From Deinococcus roseus (GTDB lineage: Bacteria; Deinococcota; Deinococci; Deinococcales; Deinococcaceae), in contig NZ_BMOD01000003.1 of NCBI RefSeq assembly GCF_014646895.1, positions 312,630-376,629 of the forward strand: a DNA stretch of 64,000 bases, written 5' to 3'. A model generated the notes under the pieces. The model had not been told where the DNA came from. It did no database searches and saw only the letters and a list, made by a program, of their open reading frames with translations. This document shows, piece by piece, positions 7,676-15,215 of the stretch (positions are counted from its first letter, which is position 1; the number at the start of each line of letters is the position of its first letter). The position numbers were made by a program, and so were the translations under genes.

Positions 7676-9004
7676 ATGAAGCAAATTAAGATTGATGGAG
7701 TTGATATCGTGCGCGTTGCCCAATACACCATCACCCAGGAAAAAAGAATTGACCGGCTGTTCAGCTTCTCCATACTGGACACCCTGGATGAAGATGTGTT
7801 CAATAAAATGGCTGAAGATCTGGCCTTCATTTTAAACCTCAAGGGTGTGCTGATCAGTTTCATGAATCCTGGACGGGAATGGATGCGCATCTGCTCTTTC
7901 TGGCCTGAGGGCGATCCCCAGAGCCTGCTTTTGTTGTGCGACCAGATTGTGCATCAGGGACAGACCGTGGTGGTGTCGGATGTGCAGGAACCTGGACGGT
8001 ACCGCCTGAATTTGCCTGAGGTGCCTCAGGTGCAGGCTTTTCTGGGGGTGCCCCTGATCACCCCAGATGGCTACCGTGTGGGGGCCATCCTGGGGGTGTG
8101 CCATGAACCCCATGTGTTCAGTTGCCGGGACATCGACATCATGCAGCGCTTCTCGGCGCGTGTGCTCAGTGAACTGGAGCAGCGTTTGCTCAGGTCAGAG
8201 TTCGAGCAGATCAATGAGGACCTGCACACCATCATGGCAGGCTCTCCCAGTGGCTATGTGTTGCTGGACGATCAGGGCAAAATCATTGGTTTGAATCCAG
8301 CGGCTGAACGCATCACCGGGCTGGTGTGGCAACAGGGAGAGGTGTTCAACTGGAAAGCCCTTAAAAAAGACCACAAGGTGTCCAGCAGCAGAGAAGAAGC
8401 GGTTTATTCCCGCTGGGTGGGGCAGGGCTGGTTTCAGGTGAGTCGGATTTCCATGCCCAGAGAAGACCGCACCCTGCTGGTTTTTGAAGACATCACCGAC
8501 CATGTGGAATACCAGCTTTACCTGCAAGACATTGCTTTTAAAGATCAGGTGACAGCCACCGAGAACAGGAATGCCTTTTATGCCTATTTGCGCAGCCGTT
8601 TCCGTTCTGGACCGTTTGCTGTTGCCTTTCTGGACCTGGACCACTTCAAGGCAGTCAATGACAATTATGGTCACCAGGCCGGAGATGCTGTGCTCAGAGA
8701 GGTGGCAGACAGGCTCAAGCATGCTGTGCGCACGCAGGACCGGGTGTACCGTCTGGCTGGAGATGAATTCACGGTGATTCTGGGAGGAGACGTGTCTGAT
8801 GAGACGCTTTCGCAGATTGCAGACCGCATCCTGAGGGTCATGCAGGATCCCTTTGAAATTGAAGACCAGAACATCCAGCTTGGGGTCAGTGTGGGCCTCA
8901 CCCGGGCCATTGCAGGCGAAAGTGTAGACGACCTGCTCAAGCGGGCAGACAGCCTGATGTACGAGGTGAAGCAGTCTGGGCGCTTCAATTACCGTCTGGG
9001 CTGA
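7676..9004 (+). CDS. GAF-PAS-GGDEF diguanylate cyclase
   Basis: A 442-residue soluble signalling protein. It has an N-terminal GAF domain (about 15-165, beginning EKRIDRLFSFSILDTLDEDVF), a PAS domain (about 180-290, with VLLDDQGKIIGLNPAAERITG) and a C-terminal GGDEF domain that makes cyclic di-GMP. The active site is AGDEF (from residue 361), an accepted functional variant. The inhibitory site RxxD is present as RTQD five residues before it. No transmembrane segment is visible. The start chosen is the ATG at 7676, right before the GAF-linked helix. An in-frame ATG at 7580 is possible but gives an unrelated-looking extension. No clear Shine-Dalgarno site is seen. It stands alone after a terminator. 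Confidence 0.9.
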   Translation: MKQIKIDGVDIVRVAQYTITQEKRIDRLFSFSILDTLDEDVFNKMAEDLAFILNLKGVLISFMNPGREWMRICSFWPEGDPQSLLLLCDQIVHQGQTVVVSDVQEPGRYRLNLPEVPQVQAFLGVPLITPDGYRVGAILGVCHEPHVFSCRDIDIMQRFSARVLSELEQRLLRSEFEQINEDLHTIMAGSPSGYVLLDDQGKIIGLNPAAERITGLVWQQGEVFNWKALKKDHKVSSSREEAVYSRWVGQGWFQVSRISMPREDRTLLVFEDITDHVEYQLYLQDIAFKDQVTATENRNAFYAYLRSRFRSGPFAVAFLDLDHFKAVNDNYGHQAGDAVLREVADRLKHAVRTQDRVYRLAGDEFTVILGGDVSDETLSQIADRILRVMQDPFEIEDQNIQLGVSVGLTRAIAGESVDDLLKRADSLMYEVKQSGRFNYRLG

Positions 9005-9013
9005 GAAAGAAGT

Positions 9014-9421
9014 TCAACAATCCAACGCCAGATGAAAGCGCACATTTTCCTTCAGGCAGACTTCCAGCACTTTCTGAAGTTCTTGCAAATCATCCAGCAC
9101 GTCTTGCCTTCGGAATTCTTCGAAATCCAGTTCTGGCTGGTTTTGCAGGGTGTTCACCAGGCTTTGCACGGTTTGCAGGCCCTGTGCCGGATCAAACCAG
9201 ACGGCATCTGGGTTTTCAGGTGCTTCTTCAAACTCCTCCGGGTCTTCGTCTGAAAATTCCTCCAGCATTTCTGAGACATCCAGAAAAGTGAGCAGCACAG
9301 GAACCTGTGCAGCTTCAGAAAGCCGGTCCAGCTCATCCATGACGTGGGCCATGGCTTTGCCGTTGACAAAAGGATCGATGGACAGGGGCTTTTCTGGAAC
9401 AATAAAAAGGGCAAGGCTCAT
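9014..9421 (-). CDS. Acidic hypothetical protein
   Basis: A 135-residue protein with no recognised family. It has a hydrophobic start (MSLALFIVPEKPL) and a strongly acidic centre with runs such as EEFSDEDPEEFEEAPENPD. The C-terminal half is predicted helical and rich in Leu, Glu and Gln. No signal peptide or membrane helix is seen. A ribosome site (GAGGAGAACCC) precedes the ATG, which supports a real gene. It converges with the GGDEF gene with 9 bp between stop codons and is divergent from the MarR/efflux operon. Function unknown. Confidence 0.7.
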   Translation of the reverse strand: MSLALFIVPEKPLSIDPFVNGKAMAHVMDELDRLSEAAQVPVLLTFLDVSEMLEEFSDEDPEEFEEAPENPDAVWFDPAQGLQTVQSLVNTLQNQPELDFEEFRRQDVLDDLQELQKVLEVCLKENVRFHLALDC

Positions 9422-9615
9422 GGGTTCTCCTCAAACAAAAGATGGTTTGATTGCCCGCTCAGTATAGCAGACTTCTTGAAAATGAACACGAGTCCATCGT
9501 GTGCCAAACGGGATATTTCGCCGAGAAAACAAAGGCCGGGCTTCCCTCCTTGTTTCTGTCTGAAAGTGCGCCCAGTTCAGGTTGGACTCAGCAGAATGGC
9601 TTAGTTGCATTAAAA

Positions 9616-9638
9616 TATAGTTGGATGGTGCAACTATA
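9616..9638. promoter_or_regulatory. MarR-type operator upstream of regulator/efflux operon
   Basis: A perfect 8-bp inverted repeat, TATAGTTG-(7 nt)-CAACTATA, ends 15 bp before the regulator start codon. A -10-like TATAAC at 9642-9647 follows, so bound repressor would cover the promoter. The -10 lies 6 nt from the ATG, suggesting a leaderless mRNA. Confidence 0.65.
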
Positions 9639-9653
9639 TGCTATAACAATCAC

Positions 9654-10118
9654 ATGACGGAACCGTCGACACCCCTGATTTTTGATTTTCTCAAGACCCA
9701 GCAGGAGTTCGGTCAGCTGATGGGCAACCGACTGAACCAGCGGCTGGAGCAGGTGCACAACCTGCAACTCAAGGACCTGCTGATTGCCCGTGAAATTCAC
9801 CAGGGGGCACGTTACCCCAGTGAAATTGCGGAGATGCTGCGCATTCCCCGCGACATGGTGAGCCGCAGCATTGAACGTTTGCTGCAGGCAGGCACCATCA
9901 GCCGGGAAATCGACCCCCACGATTCCAGGCGCACCATCCTTTCCATCAACCCGGAAGGGGAAGCACGCCGCAAAGAGGTGCAGCAGACCATCCAAAGCAC
10001 CATGGAGCCCATTGTTGGATCCCTCACCCCCGAAGAGCTTTCCACCCTCATCGGGTTCTTGCGCAAGATGGTGGAACACGCCTACCAGAAAGAACAGAAA
10101 GAAAAGGAAAACGCATGA
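9654..10118 (+). CDS. MarR-family transcriptional regulator
   Basis: A 154-residue winged-helix regulator. The central region (ARYPSEIAEMLRIPRDMVSRSIERLLQAGTISREIDPHDSRR) is the MarR DNA-binding domain with the characteristic D-x-R wing. The start at 9654 is preferred because the perfect inverted repeat and a -10-like box lie just upstream; an in-frame ATG at 9621 would begin inside the operator. It overlaps the exporter gene by 4 bp (ATGA), so the two are co-translated. By family precedent it represses its own operon and releases it when a toxic ligand binds. The ligand is unknown. Confidence 0.9.
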   Translation: MTEPSTPLIFDFLKTQQEFGQLMGNRLNQRLEQVHNLQLKDLLIAREIHQGARYPSEIAEMLRIPRDMVSRSIERLLQAGTISREIDPHDSRRTILSINPEGEARRKEVQQTIQSTMEPIVGSLTPEELSTLIGFLRKMVEHAYQKEQKEKENA

Positions 10119-11938
10119 CACAGATCACGATCACACCCAAAGAGAGAAACCTGATCCTGGGGTCCATCATGATGGTGATGTTGCTGGGCGCTCTGGACCA
10201 GACCATCGTCTCTACAGCCATGCCCAGAATCATCGAGCAACTCAAAGGGCTGGAACTCTACTCCTGGGTCACCACCGCCTACATGCTCACCAGCACCGTG
10301 ATGGTGCCCATCTACGGCAAACTCTCTGATTTGTATGGCAGAAAACCCATCATGATCATCGGGGTGATCATCTTCCTGCTGGGCTCGATGCTGTGCGGAC
10401 TGGCCGGAGAATTCGGTACCCTGCCCCTCCTGGGAGACGGCATGACCCAGCTGGTGATCTACCGGGCGATTCAGGGATTGGGCGGCGCAGCCCTCTTCAC
10501 CATTGCCTTCGCAGTCATTGCAGACATCGTTCCTGTGGAAGAACGCAGCAAAACCCAGGGCCTGTTCGGTGCAGTGTTCGGGCTGTCCAGTGTGGTTGGA
10601 CCCCTGATCGGTGGATTCCTGACCGACCACGGCACCATGCACCTGTTCGGCCATGTGATTGACGGCTGGCGCTGGGTGTTCTACGTGAATTTGCCCATCG
10701 GTCTGGTCAGCCTTTACATGCTGGTCACCCACATGCCCCTGCTGAAAATGAGCCTGGAGAAGAAACCCCAGATCGATTATGTGGGTGCCCTCCTGATCGT
10801 CACCACCTTTGTTCCTTTGCTGCTGGCCCTCACCTGGGGCGGACGCAGTTACCCCTGGGATTCAGGCCGCATTCTGGGTCTTTTTGGCACGGCCCTGGTC
10901 TCCCTGATCCTCTTCCTGATCACCGAAGCGCGGGTCAAAGAACCCATCCTCAGCCTGTCCCTGTTTAAAAACCGTGTTTTCAGCATGAGCAACCTCACCT
11001 CCATCGTGATCAACATGGCCTTCATGGGAGCCCTGATGTTCCTGCCCCTCTTCATGCAGCAGGTGCTGGGCATCTCTGCCACCAAATCGGGCACCACCAT
11101 GCTGCCCCTGATGGTCGGGATGATTGGAAGCTCGATCATTTCTGGCACCATCATTGCCCGCATGAAGAAATACAAACCCGTGTTGATTGTGGGCACCATG
11201 ATCATGGTGCTGGGCATCTTCCTGATGACCACCGTCACGGTTCACAGCACCCAGTTCGACATGGTCTGGAGAATGGTGATCCTGGGTCTGGGCCTCGGAC
11301 CTGCCCAGAGCGTGTTCACCCTGGCCGTTCAGAACGCTGTGCAGCCCACTGAAATTGGGGTTGCCACCTCTGCCAGCCAGTTCTTCCGCCAGATTGGGGG
11401 CACCATCGGGGTGGCGATCTTCGGGACCGTGCTGACCAACACCCTCACCACCGAAATGCCAAAACACATGCCTGAAATTCCTGGCATGCAGGGCCAGTCT
11501 TTCTCTGCCCTCACGGGTGAAGGTGGGGCAGGCCTCACCGGAAACCTGGATGTCAGCAGCAAAGTCAAGGCCGCATTTGATGAGCAGTACGCCACCATCA
11601 AAGGTGCCCTGGAGGGGGACAAAAAAGCCCAGACCACCGTGCTGGCCAACCCCCAGACCCCGGCCCAGCTGAAGACCCTGGTCCAGAATGCAGACCGCAC
11701 CCCGGCTGTTCTGAAAACCCAGATCCTCAGGCAGCTCAAGACCACCATGGACAAACAGGCTGACGAGCTGAGCACCAAACTCAACACAGGACTCAAAGAA
11801 GGCTTTGCTGCCAGCATCATCCACCTGTTCCGGGTGGGCATGTGGATCTCCCTGCTGGCCCTGCTGCTCACCTTCTTTGTGCCCCAGATTCCGCTCAAGA
11901 GCCGCCAGACCAACGTGCGCACTGTTGCTGCAGACTGA
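10115..11938 (+). CDS. MFS multidrug exporter, DHA2 (EmrB/QacA) type with 14 TM segments
   Basis: A 607-residue inner-membrane proton-driven exporter. It opens with MMVMLLGALDQTIVSTAMPRI, the family's motif D1-like first helix. It also has the loop 2-3 motif GKLSDLYGRKP (motif A) and motif C-like GPLIGGFLTD. Hydrophobic segments are consistent with 14 helices. An unusual long soluble loop of roughly 110 residues lies between the last two helices (about 445-565), rich in Lys, Thr and Gln and predicted helical. Family members usually have a much shorter loop there. It forms a two-gene operon with the overlapping MarR regulator, the standard arrangement for inducible drug efflux. Confidence 0.93.
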   Translation: MTQITITPKERNLILGSIMMVMLLGALDQTIVSTAMPRIIEQLKGLELYSWVTTAYMLTSTVMVPIYGKLSDLYGRKPIMIIGVIIFLLGSMLCGLAGEFGTLPLLGDGMTQLVIYRAIQGLGGAALFTIAFAVIADIVPVEERSKTQGLFGAVFGLSSVVGPLIGGFLTDHGTMHLFGHVIDGWRWVFYVNLPIGLVSLYMLVTHMPLLKMSLEKKPQIDYVGALLIVTTFVPLLLALTWGGRSYPWDSGRILGLFGTALVSLILFLITEARVKEPILSLSLFKNRVFSMSNLTSIVINMAFMGALMFLPLFMQQVLGISATKSGTTMLPLMVGMIGSSIISGTIIARMKKYKPVLIVGTMIMVLGIFLMTTVTVHSTQFDMVWRMVILGLGLGPAQSVFTLAVQNAVQPTEIGVATSASQFFRQIGGTIGVAIFGTVLTNTLTTEMPKHMPEIPGMQGQSFSALTGEGGAGLTGNLDVSSKVKAAFDEQYATIKGALEGDKKAQTTVLANPQTPAQLKTLVQNADRTPAVLKTQILRQLKTTMDKQADELSTKLNTGLKEGFAASIIHLFRVGMWISLLALLLTFFVPQIPLKSRQTNVRTVAAD

Positions 11939-11956
11939 TTCTTGCAGGTGTGTCAG

Positions 11957-11984
11957 ACCCCTGGAGAAATTCGGGGGTTTTTGC
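11957..11984 (+). terminator. Probable terminator of the MarR/efflux operon
   Basis: ACCCC pairs with GGGGT around a 12-nt loop, followed by a short T-run. The stem is weak. Confidence 0.5.
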
Positions 11985-12086
11985 TGGTTTGGCGAGTCTC
12001 CATCTGGCACCTGTTGATCCTTGCCGAGGTTGAGTGTCTACTCCCAGCGATCATCTGGCTACAATAGGCATCAGATTGGAGGCCAC

Positions 12087-12428
12087 ATGTGGTCTGAACA
12101 TGAATTTCTGCTTTCGATTGATCCAGATTTGCTGGTCATGGGTGCGGAATTTCTTCTCGCTGACTCAGAAGTTCCTGCCCTACTGGAACGTTGTCGTCTG
12201 GAGAAGGTTCTGATTCTGGGCTTTGATGCTTTTAAAATCACCCCAGAAGGTCACCTCTGCCCACAGATGGAACACATCTATGCCACTTCACAGGGCTATA
12301 AAGACAAAGCTGCAGACCTCATCTCTTTGGCGGGTGATGAGATTCAAACTTACTTCCAGGAGCACTTTTCTGAGGGAACAGACCTTTACTTTTCTTTTGT
12401 TTTAGAACCTGAGACGGCTCAACTCTAG
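12087..12428 (+). CDS. Small hypothetical protein
   Basis: A 113-residue acidic soluble protein (MWSEHEFLLSIDPDLLV...). The start at 12087 follows TTGGAGG at an ideal distance; upstream in-frame codons lack a site. It has no signal peptide, membrane helix or recognised motif. The pattern of strands around VLILGFDAFKITPEG and the small acidic make-up recall immunity-type or SMI1-like small proteins. No toxin gene is adjacent, so this is only a resemblance. A TACAAT box at 12060-12065 could be its -10. Confidence 0.65.
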   Translation: MWSEHEFLLSIDPDLLVMGAEFLLADSEVPALLERCRLEKVLILGFDAFKITPEGHLCPQMEHIYATSQGYKDKAADLISLAGDEIQTYFQEHFSEGTDLYFSFVLEPETAQL

Positions 12429-12582
12429 CTGTTGAGTCTCACTGGTCAGGCCAGGTCTCTTTGACCCCATCCCTCCCTGATTCCCGTTCACAGTGCATTC
12501 ACATTTCCATCCCGCAGTGTTCACCCGGCCAGACCTATCCTGATTCCAACGCTGATGACAGCGCGAAAGGAGAAGTTTACAC

Positions 12583-12993
12583 ATGTTGGAGTCAGGAATC
12601 GGATTTGGACTGGGCTTTCTGAATTTTGTGGGTACGGTGCTGTTTTTGATGTTCATCTTTGGTCTGCTGCGGATGTTCGCTTTTGGGGGCGGATGTGGCA
12701 AGCACCACTGGAAGCACAAAAAACACCACATGCAGAAGTTCTGGCAGCAGGACTCTGGAGCCACCCAGATTGTGCGTGAACGCTATGCCAGAGGGGAAAT
12801 TGACCGCGAGGAATACCAGGACCTGATGGCCGGTCTGGGCGTCAAGAAAGAAGAACAGGAAACCGTCCAGACCCAGTGGCGTCCTCCTTTCATGGGCAAC
12901 GACCGCGCCCTGGAAGTGGCCCGCCAGCGTCTGGCCCAGGGAGACATCACCCCCGAGGAGTACGAAGCCATCCGCAAAGCCCTGGAGAATTGA
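12583..12993 (+). CDS. Membrane-anchored protein with two SHOCT motifs
   Basis: A 136-residue protein with one N-terminal transmembrane helix (about residues 6-35, GFGLGFLNFVGTVLFLMFIFGLL). A short His/Lys-rich juxtamembrane stretch follows (GKHHWKHKKHHMQKFW). Then come two SHOCT (short C-terminal) repeats: RERYARGEIDREEYQDLMAGL and ARQRLAQGDITPEEYEAIRKAL. SHOCT motifs commonly occur in oligomerising membrane-associated bacterial proteins. The start has a strong ribosome site (GCGAAAGGAGAAG). It lies just upstream of a two-component system whose kinase also has a His-rich cytoplasmic tail, suggesting a shared envelope- or metal-stress role (inference). Confidence 0.85.
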   Translation: MLESGIGFGLGFLNFVGTVLFLMFIFGLLRMFAFGGGCGKHHWKHKKHHMQKFWQQDSGATQIVRERYARGEIDREEYQDLMAGLGVKKEEQETVQTQWRPPFMGNDRALEVARQRLAQGDITPEEYEAIRKALEN

Positions 12994-13034
12994 GCCTGGA
13001 AACCTGTTCAGCGCACAGCTCACCCAATGACACG

Positions 13035-13059
13035 AGGACAGGACACCCCCTGTCCTTTT
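13035..13059 (+). terminator. Terminator after the SHOCT gene
   Basis: An 8-bp perfect stem, AGGACAGG/CCTGTCCT, with a 6-nt loop is followed by TTTTG. The T-tail is short. Confidence 0.65.
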
Positions 13060-13077
13060 GACGCTTGTCTGTACAGT

Positions 13078-13165
13078 GCCATCAGCCATCAGCCATCAGC
13101 CATCAGCCTTCTGCTTTTTGCCCTCGGCCCTCGGCTTTTGTCTTTTGGCTTTCTGCCTTCCGCAG
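13078..13165. repeat. Dispersed intergenic repeat, copy 2, with GCCATCA tandem array
   Basis: Four tandem copies of the 7-mer GCCATCA (13078-13105) run into the same pyrimidine-rich module seen at 5590-5705. The 20-mer at 13109-13128 is identical to 5639-5658. The module ends about 25 bp before the response-regulator start, so it sits inside that gene's probable 5' region. Confidence 0.75.
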
Positions 13166-13191
13166 GCTGCCCCAACCCCATCAGGTGTAGC

Positions 13192-13875
13192 ATGAAACCC
13201 ATGGCCCAGACCATTCTGATCGTAGAAGACGAAGCCCGCCTTGCCGAGATCCTGGAAGATTACCTGAAACGGGAAGGCTTTCACACCGAGCGAGCCAGAA
13301 ACGGCCAGCAGGCGCTGGAACTCTGGCGGGCCGCCCAGCCTGACCTGATCTTGCTTGATTTGATGCTTCCCATTCTGGACGGCTTTGAGGTGGCACGCAG
13401 GGTGCGGGCAGAGTCTGATCTCCCCATCATCATGTTGACCGCCCGCGACGATGAGGTGGACAAGCTGGTGGGTCTGGGACTGGGTGCAGACGATTATGTG
13501 GTCAAGCCCTACAGCCCCAGAGAGGTGGTTGCAAGGGTGAAAGCTGTACTCAGGCGTGCAAGAGGTCAGATGATCGCCCCGGAAATTTACCGGGTGGGTG
13601 CTTTAGAAGTGAACCTGGGGGCTTTCGAGGTGCGGTGCAATGGGGAACTCATGGACCTGACCACCAGCGAGATCAAACTGCTGGCCCTTTTGGCAAAGGA
13701 GCCCAACCGGGTGCGCCAGAGGGCGGAACTGCTGGCCGTCACAGGAGATGCTGCGGGTTTTGCAGATGAACGCACCGTGGATGCCCACATCAAGAACATC
13801 CGCCGCAAACTGGGGGCCTTCGGAGAGCACATCGACACCGTGAGGGGTGTGGGTTACAAGCTCATGGCCCACTGA
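13192..13875 (+). CDS. OmpR/PhoB-family response regulator
   Basis: A 227-residue two-component response regulator. The receiver domain (residues 1-120) shows ILIVEDE, the phosphoacceptor Asp56 in LILLDLMLP, the MLTA switch Thr, and Lys in VVKPYSP. The winged-helix effector (about 130-227) ends DERTVDAHIKNIRRKLG...DTVRGVGYKL, typical of OmpR/PhoB. The start is ATG 13192, or ATG 13201 three codons in. Longer in-frame reading would run through the dispersed repeat and is rejected. The cognate histidine kinase follows after 32 bp. The target genes are unknown; the adjacent SHOCT gene is a candidate. Confidence 0.93.
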   Translation: MKPMAQTILIVEDEARLAEILEDYLKREGFHTERARNGQQALELWRAAQPDLILLDLMLPILDGFEVARRVRAESDLPIIMLTARDDEVDKLVGLGLGADDYVVKPYSPREVVARVKAVLRRARGQMIAPEIYRVGALEVNLGAFEVRCNGELMDLTTSEIKLLALLAKEPNRVRQRAELLAVTGDAAGFADERTVDAHIKNIRRKLGAFGEHIDTVRGVGYKLMAH

Positions 13876-13907
13876 CCGGATGCAGCCCTGAACAGGAAGG
13901 ACCACCG

Positions 13908-15200
13908 ATGAAATGCACCAAAGCGGGCAAAAGCCAGGAAAGGCAAGAAGGGCAGATGGGACACCACAAACACCACAACCATCATTCTGAGGGGCACGAA
14001 CACCCTTTTGAGGAACTGAGACGCCTGCGCAAAATCTGGGAGGAAGACCCCGAAGTTCAGGCCACAAAGAAAAAGTGGCGTCGGTTTAAAAGAAGAGAAT
14101 GGGGTCTGCGCAAACGCCTGACCGTGGTCTTTGCTTTTGTGGCGCTGGCTGCGGTGTTCCTGAACACCTGGTTTACCCTCAATTCGGTGTCCAGTGCCCT
14201 TTTTCCGGGTCTGCCCCATGGTTCTGGCCCGTTTCACTGGCGGATGGAGGGCATTGATCTACCCGAGTACCAGCAGGCCAGAGAAGTGTTTAAACGCATC
14301 ACCGGGACGGCTTTCATTTCGGGGCTGTTTTCGGTGATGCTGGCCTCTGTGGTGGCCGGTCTGGTGACCCGGATTTTCACCTCTCCACTGGTGACCCTGA
14401 CCGAGGGGGCCAAGCGTCTGGAACGCGGAGAACGGGGCCTGAAACTTCGCCTGCCGTCCATGGAAACGGAATTGCGCACCCTCACCGAGGCTTTCAACAA
14501 CCTGGTGACGGGTCTGGAACGCCAGGAGGCCTGGAGGCGCAATCTGGTGGCAGACATCGCCCATGACCTGAGGACCCCTCTGGCGGTGCTGCGTTCCGAA
14601 ATTGAAGCCATGCAGGACGGGGTGGTGTCCACCGATGAAGCTGGTCTGGAACGCCTGCACCATCAGGTGCTGCTGCTGTCCCAGCTGGTCACAGACCTGA
14701 GGACCCTGTCTCTGGCCGAAAGTGGCGGCCTCACCCTCAAACCTGAAACCGTGAAATTGCAGGTTTTTCTGGGAGAGGTGGTGCGTTCCTTCCAGCAACG
14801 GGCAGGCCAGATGGGCATGGAGGTGAAGCTGGAAACCATCCCTCCGGTGCTCAGTGCGGTGTTTGATTCCACCCAGATCACCCGGGTGCTGAACAACCTG
14901 CTGGAAAATGCTGCACGGTATGCCCAGGGACCCATCGAAATTCAGGCCCGCAGGACCGATCAGGGCACCTTGATCAGCGTGCGGGACCACGGAACAGGCA
15001 TTCCTGAAGAAGCCCTGGAACGGGTGTTTGAGCGTTTTTTCAAAGGAGATTTCTCCCGGACCCGCCAGAGCAAGGAAGAGGGTGGCTCTGGTCTGGGTCT
15101 CCCCATTGCCCGTGCCATTGTGGAAGCCCATGGGGGAACCCTGGAAGCAGAGAACCATCCACAGGGTGGGGCGGTGTTCACCCTGATCTTCAGGAAGTGA
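13908..15200 (+). CDS. Membrane sensor histidine kinase (BaeS-like) with His-rich N-terminus
   Basis: A 430-residue kinase paired with the preceding response regulator. Its cytoplasmic N-terminus is unusually long (about 70 residues) and contains a cluster of nine or ten His residues (HHKHHNHHSEGHEH), a possible metal-binding element. TM1 is near 71-90, a periplasmic loop follows at about 91-135, and TM2 near 140-162. Then come a HAMP domain (SPLVTLTEGAKRLERGE), the dimerisation domain with phosphoacceptor His219 in DIAHDLRTPLAVL, and the ATPase domain with N box NNLLENAARYA and GSGLGLPIA. A strong ribosome site, AGGAAGGA, precedes the ATG. Confidence 0.93.
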   Translation: MKCTKAGKSQERQEGQMGHHKHHNHHSEGHEHPFEELRRLRKIWEEDPEVQATKKKWRRFKRREWGLRKRLTVVFAFVALAAVFLNTWFTLNSVSSALFPGLPHGSGPFHWRMEGIDLPEYQQAREVFKRITGTAFISGLFSVMLASVVAGLVTRIFTSPLVTLTEGAKRLERGERGLKLRLPSMETELRTLTEAFNNLVTGLERQEAWRRNLVADIAHDLRTPLAVLRSEIEAMQDGVVSTDEAGLERLHHQVLLLSQLVTDLRTLSLAESGGLTLKPETVKLQVFLGEVVRSFQQRAGQMGMEVKLETIPPVLSAVFDSTQITRVLNNLLENAARYAQGPIEIQARRTDQGTLISVRDHGTGIPEEALERVFERFFKGDFSRTRQSKEEGGSGLGLPIARAIVEAHGGTLEAENHPQGGAVFTLIFRK

Positions 15201-15215
15201 ACTTCCTAATGGGAC

